Shown here piece by piece: positions 13,611-14,971 of a stretch of DNA of 14,971 nt (positions are counted from its first letter, which is position 1; the number at the start of each line of letters is the position of its first letter). The notes under the pieces were generated by a model. The model searched no databases. It was not told the DNA's origin and saw only the letters and a list, made by a program, of their open reading frames with translations. A program made the translations under genes and the position numbers. The DNA comes from Actinomycetota bacterium (GTDB lineage: Bacteria; Actinomycetota; Actinomycetes; Streptosporangiales; Streptosporangiaceae): positions 1 to 14,971 of the forward strand of contig QGUZ01000110.1 in assembly GCA_003242605.1 (NCBI GenBank), in the 5' to 3' direction.

Positions 13611-14734
13611 GGCCGCTCCGAGACGATCGCGTTGATCCGGCCCGCCACCGCGGCGACGTCCGCGTTCGGGTCGCGGTTGAGCTGCCACTCGGTGATCTGC
13701 AGCGACCCCTCGACCACGGCGCGCACCCGGGGCAGGCGGCGGTCGGTGAAGGCGTCGAACAGCGCCTGGTCGAGCCGGTCGGCGGCGAGCAGCATCTCGG
13801 CGAGGACCACGGCGTCCTCCAGGCACTGGGCCGCGCCCTGGGCGAGGGTGGGCGGGCAGGCGTGCGCGGCGTCGCCGATGAGCACGACCCGGCCGCGGTT
13901 CCACGGGCGGTCGACGAGCAGCGTCTCGAACCAGGTGTAGTTGATCCGGTCCGGGTCGGTGATCGTCTCGCGGATCTCGGTCCACGGCCAGCCGTACCCG
14001 GCGGCGAGCTCACGCATGATCTTGGGCTTGTCGGCGTCGGCGATCGACTCCCGCGGCCGGGCGTCCTCGACGAGGTAGGCGTACATGGTGTCGGGGCCGG
14101 TCGGGCAGTAGCCGGCGATGTAGCACGGGCCGCCGTAGATGAGGTCGGTGCGCTCGATCTCGGGGGGACGGCGGGTGTGCACCCGCCAGATGCCCATGCC
14201 GACCGGCCGCGGCTCGACGTCGATGCCGATCATGCGGCGGATCGAGGAGCGGATGCCGTCGGCGCCGACGACGAGGTCGTAGTCGCGGGTGGTGCCGTCG
14301 GTGAGGGTGACCCGCACGGTCTCGCCGAGGTCGTCGAACGACTCGACGGTCACCCCGTAGTGGATCCGGGCCCCGGCGGCGGCCACCGCCTCGGCGAGGA
14401 TCCGGGCGAGGTCGGGGCGGTACATGCCGACCGTGGCGGGCAGGTCGGGTCCGCCGGTGCGGGAGTCGGGGACCTCGGCGAGCAGGGTGCCGTCGGGGGC
14501 GCGGAAGCCGAGCGAGTTGAACGGGAACCCGTGCGCGAGGACCTGGTCCCAGACGCCGAGGTCGCGCAGCACGCGCAGGGCGTTGCCCTGCAGCGTGATG
14601 CCGGAGCCGAGCGCGGTGATCTCCGGCTTGATCTCGACGACGTCGACGGACACGCCGGCGCGGGCGAGCAGGATGGCGAGGGCGGGGCCGGAGGTTCCGG
14701 CGCCGACGATGAGGACGTTGCCTACTGCGGGCAT
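13607..14734 (-). CDS. FAD-dependent aromatic monooxygenase (group A)
   Basis: The product is a 375-residue flavoprotein hydroxylase of the p-hydroxybenzoate/salicylate hydroxylase type, which uses NAD(P)H and oxygen to add a ring hydroxyl. Three family motifs are present: the FAD Rossmann loop GAGTSG at 11-16, the DG motif at Asp159-Gly160 (VVGADGIRSSIR), and the GD motif at Gly287-Asp288 (VVLIGDAAHACPP). The length is usual for single-component enzymes of this group. The ATG at 14734 has GAGG 5 bases upstream, overlapping the cyclase stop, and the gene ends with a GTGA overlap into the amidohydrolase gene. It should supply the dihydroxylated ring opened by the dioxygenase. Salicylate-, 3-hydroxybenzoate- and kynurenine-type substrates all remain possible; motifs alone do not choose. 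Confidence 0.93.
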   Translation of the reverse strand: MPAVGNVLIVGAGTSGPALAILLARAGVSVDVVEIKPEITALGSGITLQGNALRVLRDLGVWDQVLAHGFPFNSLGFRAPDGTLLAEVPDSRTGGPDLPATVGMYRPDLARILAEAVAAAGARIHYGVTVESFDDLGETVRVTLTDGTTRDYDLVVGADGIRSSIRRMIGIDVEPRPVGMGIWRVHTRRPPEIERTDLIYGGPCYIAGYCPTGPDTMYAYLVEDARPRESIADADKPKIMRELAAGYGWPWTEIRETITDPDRINYTWFETLLVDRPWNRGRVVLIGDAAHACPPTLAQGAAQCLEDAVVLAEMLLAADRLDQALFDAFTDRRLPRVRAVVEGSLQITEWQLNRDPNADVAAVAGRINAIVSERP

Positions 14735-14741
14735 GGTGGCC

Positions 14742-14971
14742 TCACTTGATCGCGAGGGGGTTGATGGGGGAGCCGACCGCGCCCGTGATGGGCAGCGGCT
14801 GGGCGACGAGGAAGAACTCGTAGACGCCGTCGGCGGCGCAGTCCTCGGCGAGCGCGTCGAGGTCCCACATCTCGCCGACGAGCAGGCCCATGTGCGGGAT
14901 GACGACCTGGTGGAGCGGCTGGAAGGCGTTCTCGAACTCGTTGGGCCGCACCTCGAAGCCCCAGGTGTCGG
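14742..14971 (-). CDS. Cyclase / kynurenine-formamidase-like family hydrolase, C-terminal part (partial)
   Basis: Seventy-five C-terminal codons are present, reading off the window edge. The GTG at 14951 is internal, since DTWGFEVRPNE continues upstream in frame. The stretch VRPNEF, then HQVVIPHMGLLVGEMWDLDAL, AEDCAADGVYEFFLVAQPLP and ITGAVGSPINPLAIK is the characteristic end of the putative cyclase family, a metal-dependent fold shared with bacterial kynurenine formamidase. The metal-binding HxGTHxD-type motif would lie upstream and is not visible. It is 7 bp before the monooxygenase gene and so belongs to the same operon, probably hydrolysing an amide, ester or lactone to expose the aromatic substrate. 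The function is inferred from family and context. Confidence 0.85.
   Translation of the reverse strand, partial: DTWGFEVRPNEFENAFQPLHQVVIPHMGLLVGEMWDLDALAEDCAADGVYEFFLVAQPLPITGAVGSPINPLAIK

Noticed and set aside
1..14971. CRISPR arrays, tRNA/rRNA genes, transposases or attachment sites
   Set aside because: I looked on both strands and saw no regular spaced repeats, cloverleaf-like segments or transposase motifs.

Overview
The window is GC-rich DNA with the codon use of a high-GC actinomycete. GTG and TTG starts are common, stop-start overlaps are frequent, and third positions are almost all G or C. The gene set (a cellobiose ABC importer, GH1 beta-glucosidases, a CelR/CebR-type LacI regulator and perfect TGGGAGCGCTCCCA boxes) matches cellulolytic actinomycetes such as Thermobifida and Streptomyces. 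A thermophilic member of the Streptosporangiaceae (Thermobispora/Microbispora-like) is my guess. The genus cannot be proved from this sequence.

Region 1 (1-7343, + strand) is a cello-oligosaccharide uptake and hydrolysis locus. It holds the end of the sugar-binding lipoprotein gene (cebE), a strong intercistronic hairpin, two permease genes (cebF, cebG), a GH1 beta-glucosidase (bglC) and the LacI-family repressor gene (celR). All are closely packed, and cebF/cebG and cebG/bglC overlap by 4 bp. A second, divergent GH1 gene follows, preceded by two CelR-type boxes 22 bp apart. Then comes an aldose 1-epimerase gene with its own promoter, whose predicted transcription start lies just before a perfect CelR box. 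Together these would import cellobiose, split it to beta-glucose inside the cell, and interconvert the glucose anomers, under one repressor.

Region 2 (7344-8848, + strand) is an unrelated housekeeping gene, the class II DAHP synthase that begins aromatic amino-acid synthesis. It ends at a perfect 14-bp GC hairpin.

Region 3 (8849-10569) is about 900 bp with no credible gene, containing inverted repeats and an AT-rich patch, followed by an unrecognised membrane-protein gene. The convergent junction at 10570-10683 carries a long stem-loop that can serve both strands.

Region 4 (10684-14971, - strand) is a compact aromatic-catabolic operon. In transcription order it encodes a cyclase/kynurenine-formamidase-like hydrolase (partial), an FAD-dependent monooxygenase, an ACMSD-like amidohydrolase (decarboxylase), a two-domain type I extradiol dioxygenase and a fumarylacetoacetate-hydrolase-family enzyme. 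This fits hydroxylation, meta ring cleavage, decarboxylation and C-C hydrolysis of a carboxylated aromatic. The substrate is not identifiable here and is the most open question in the window.
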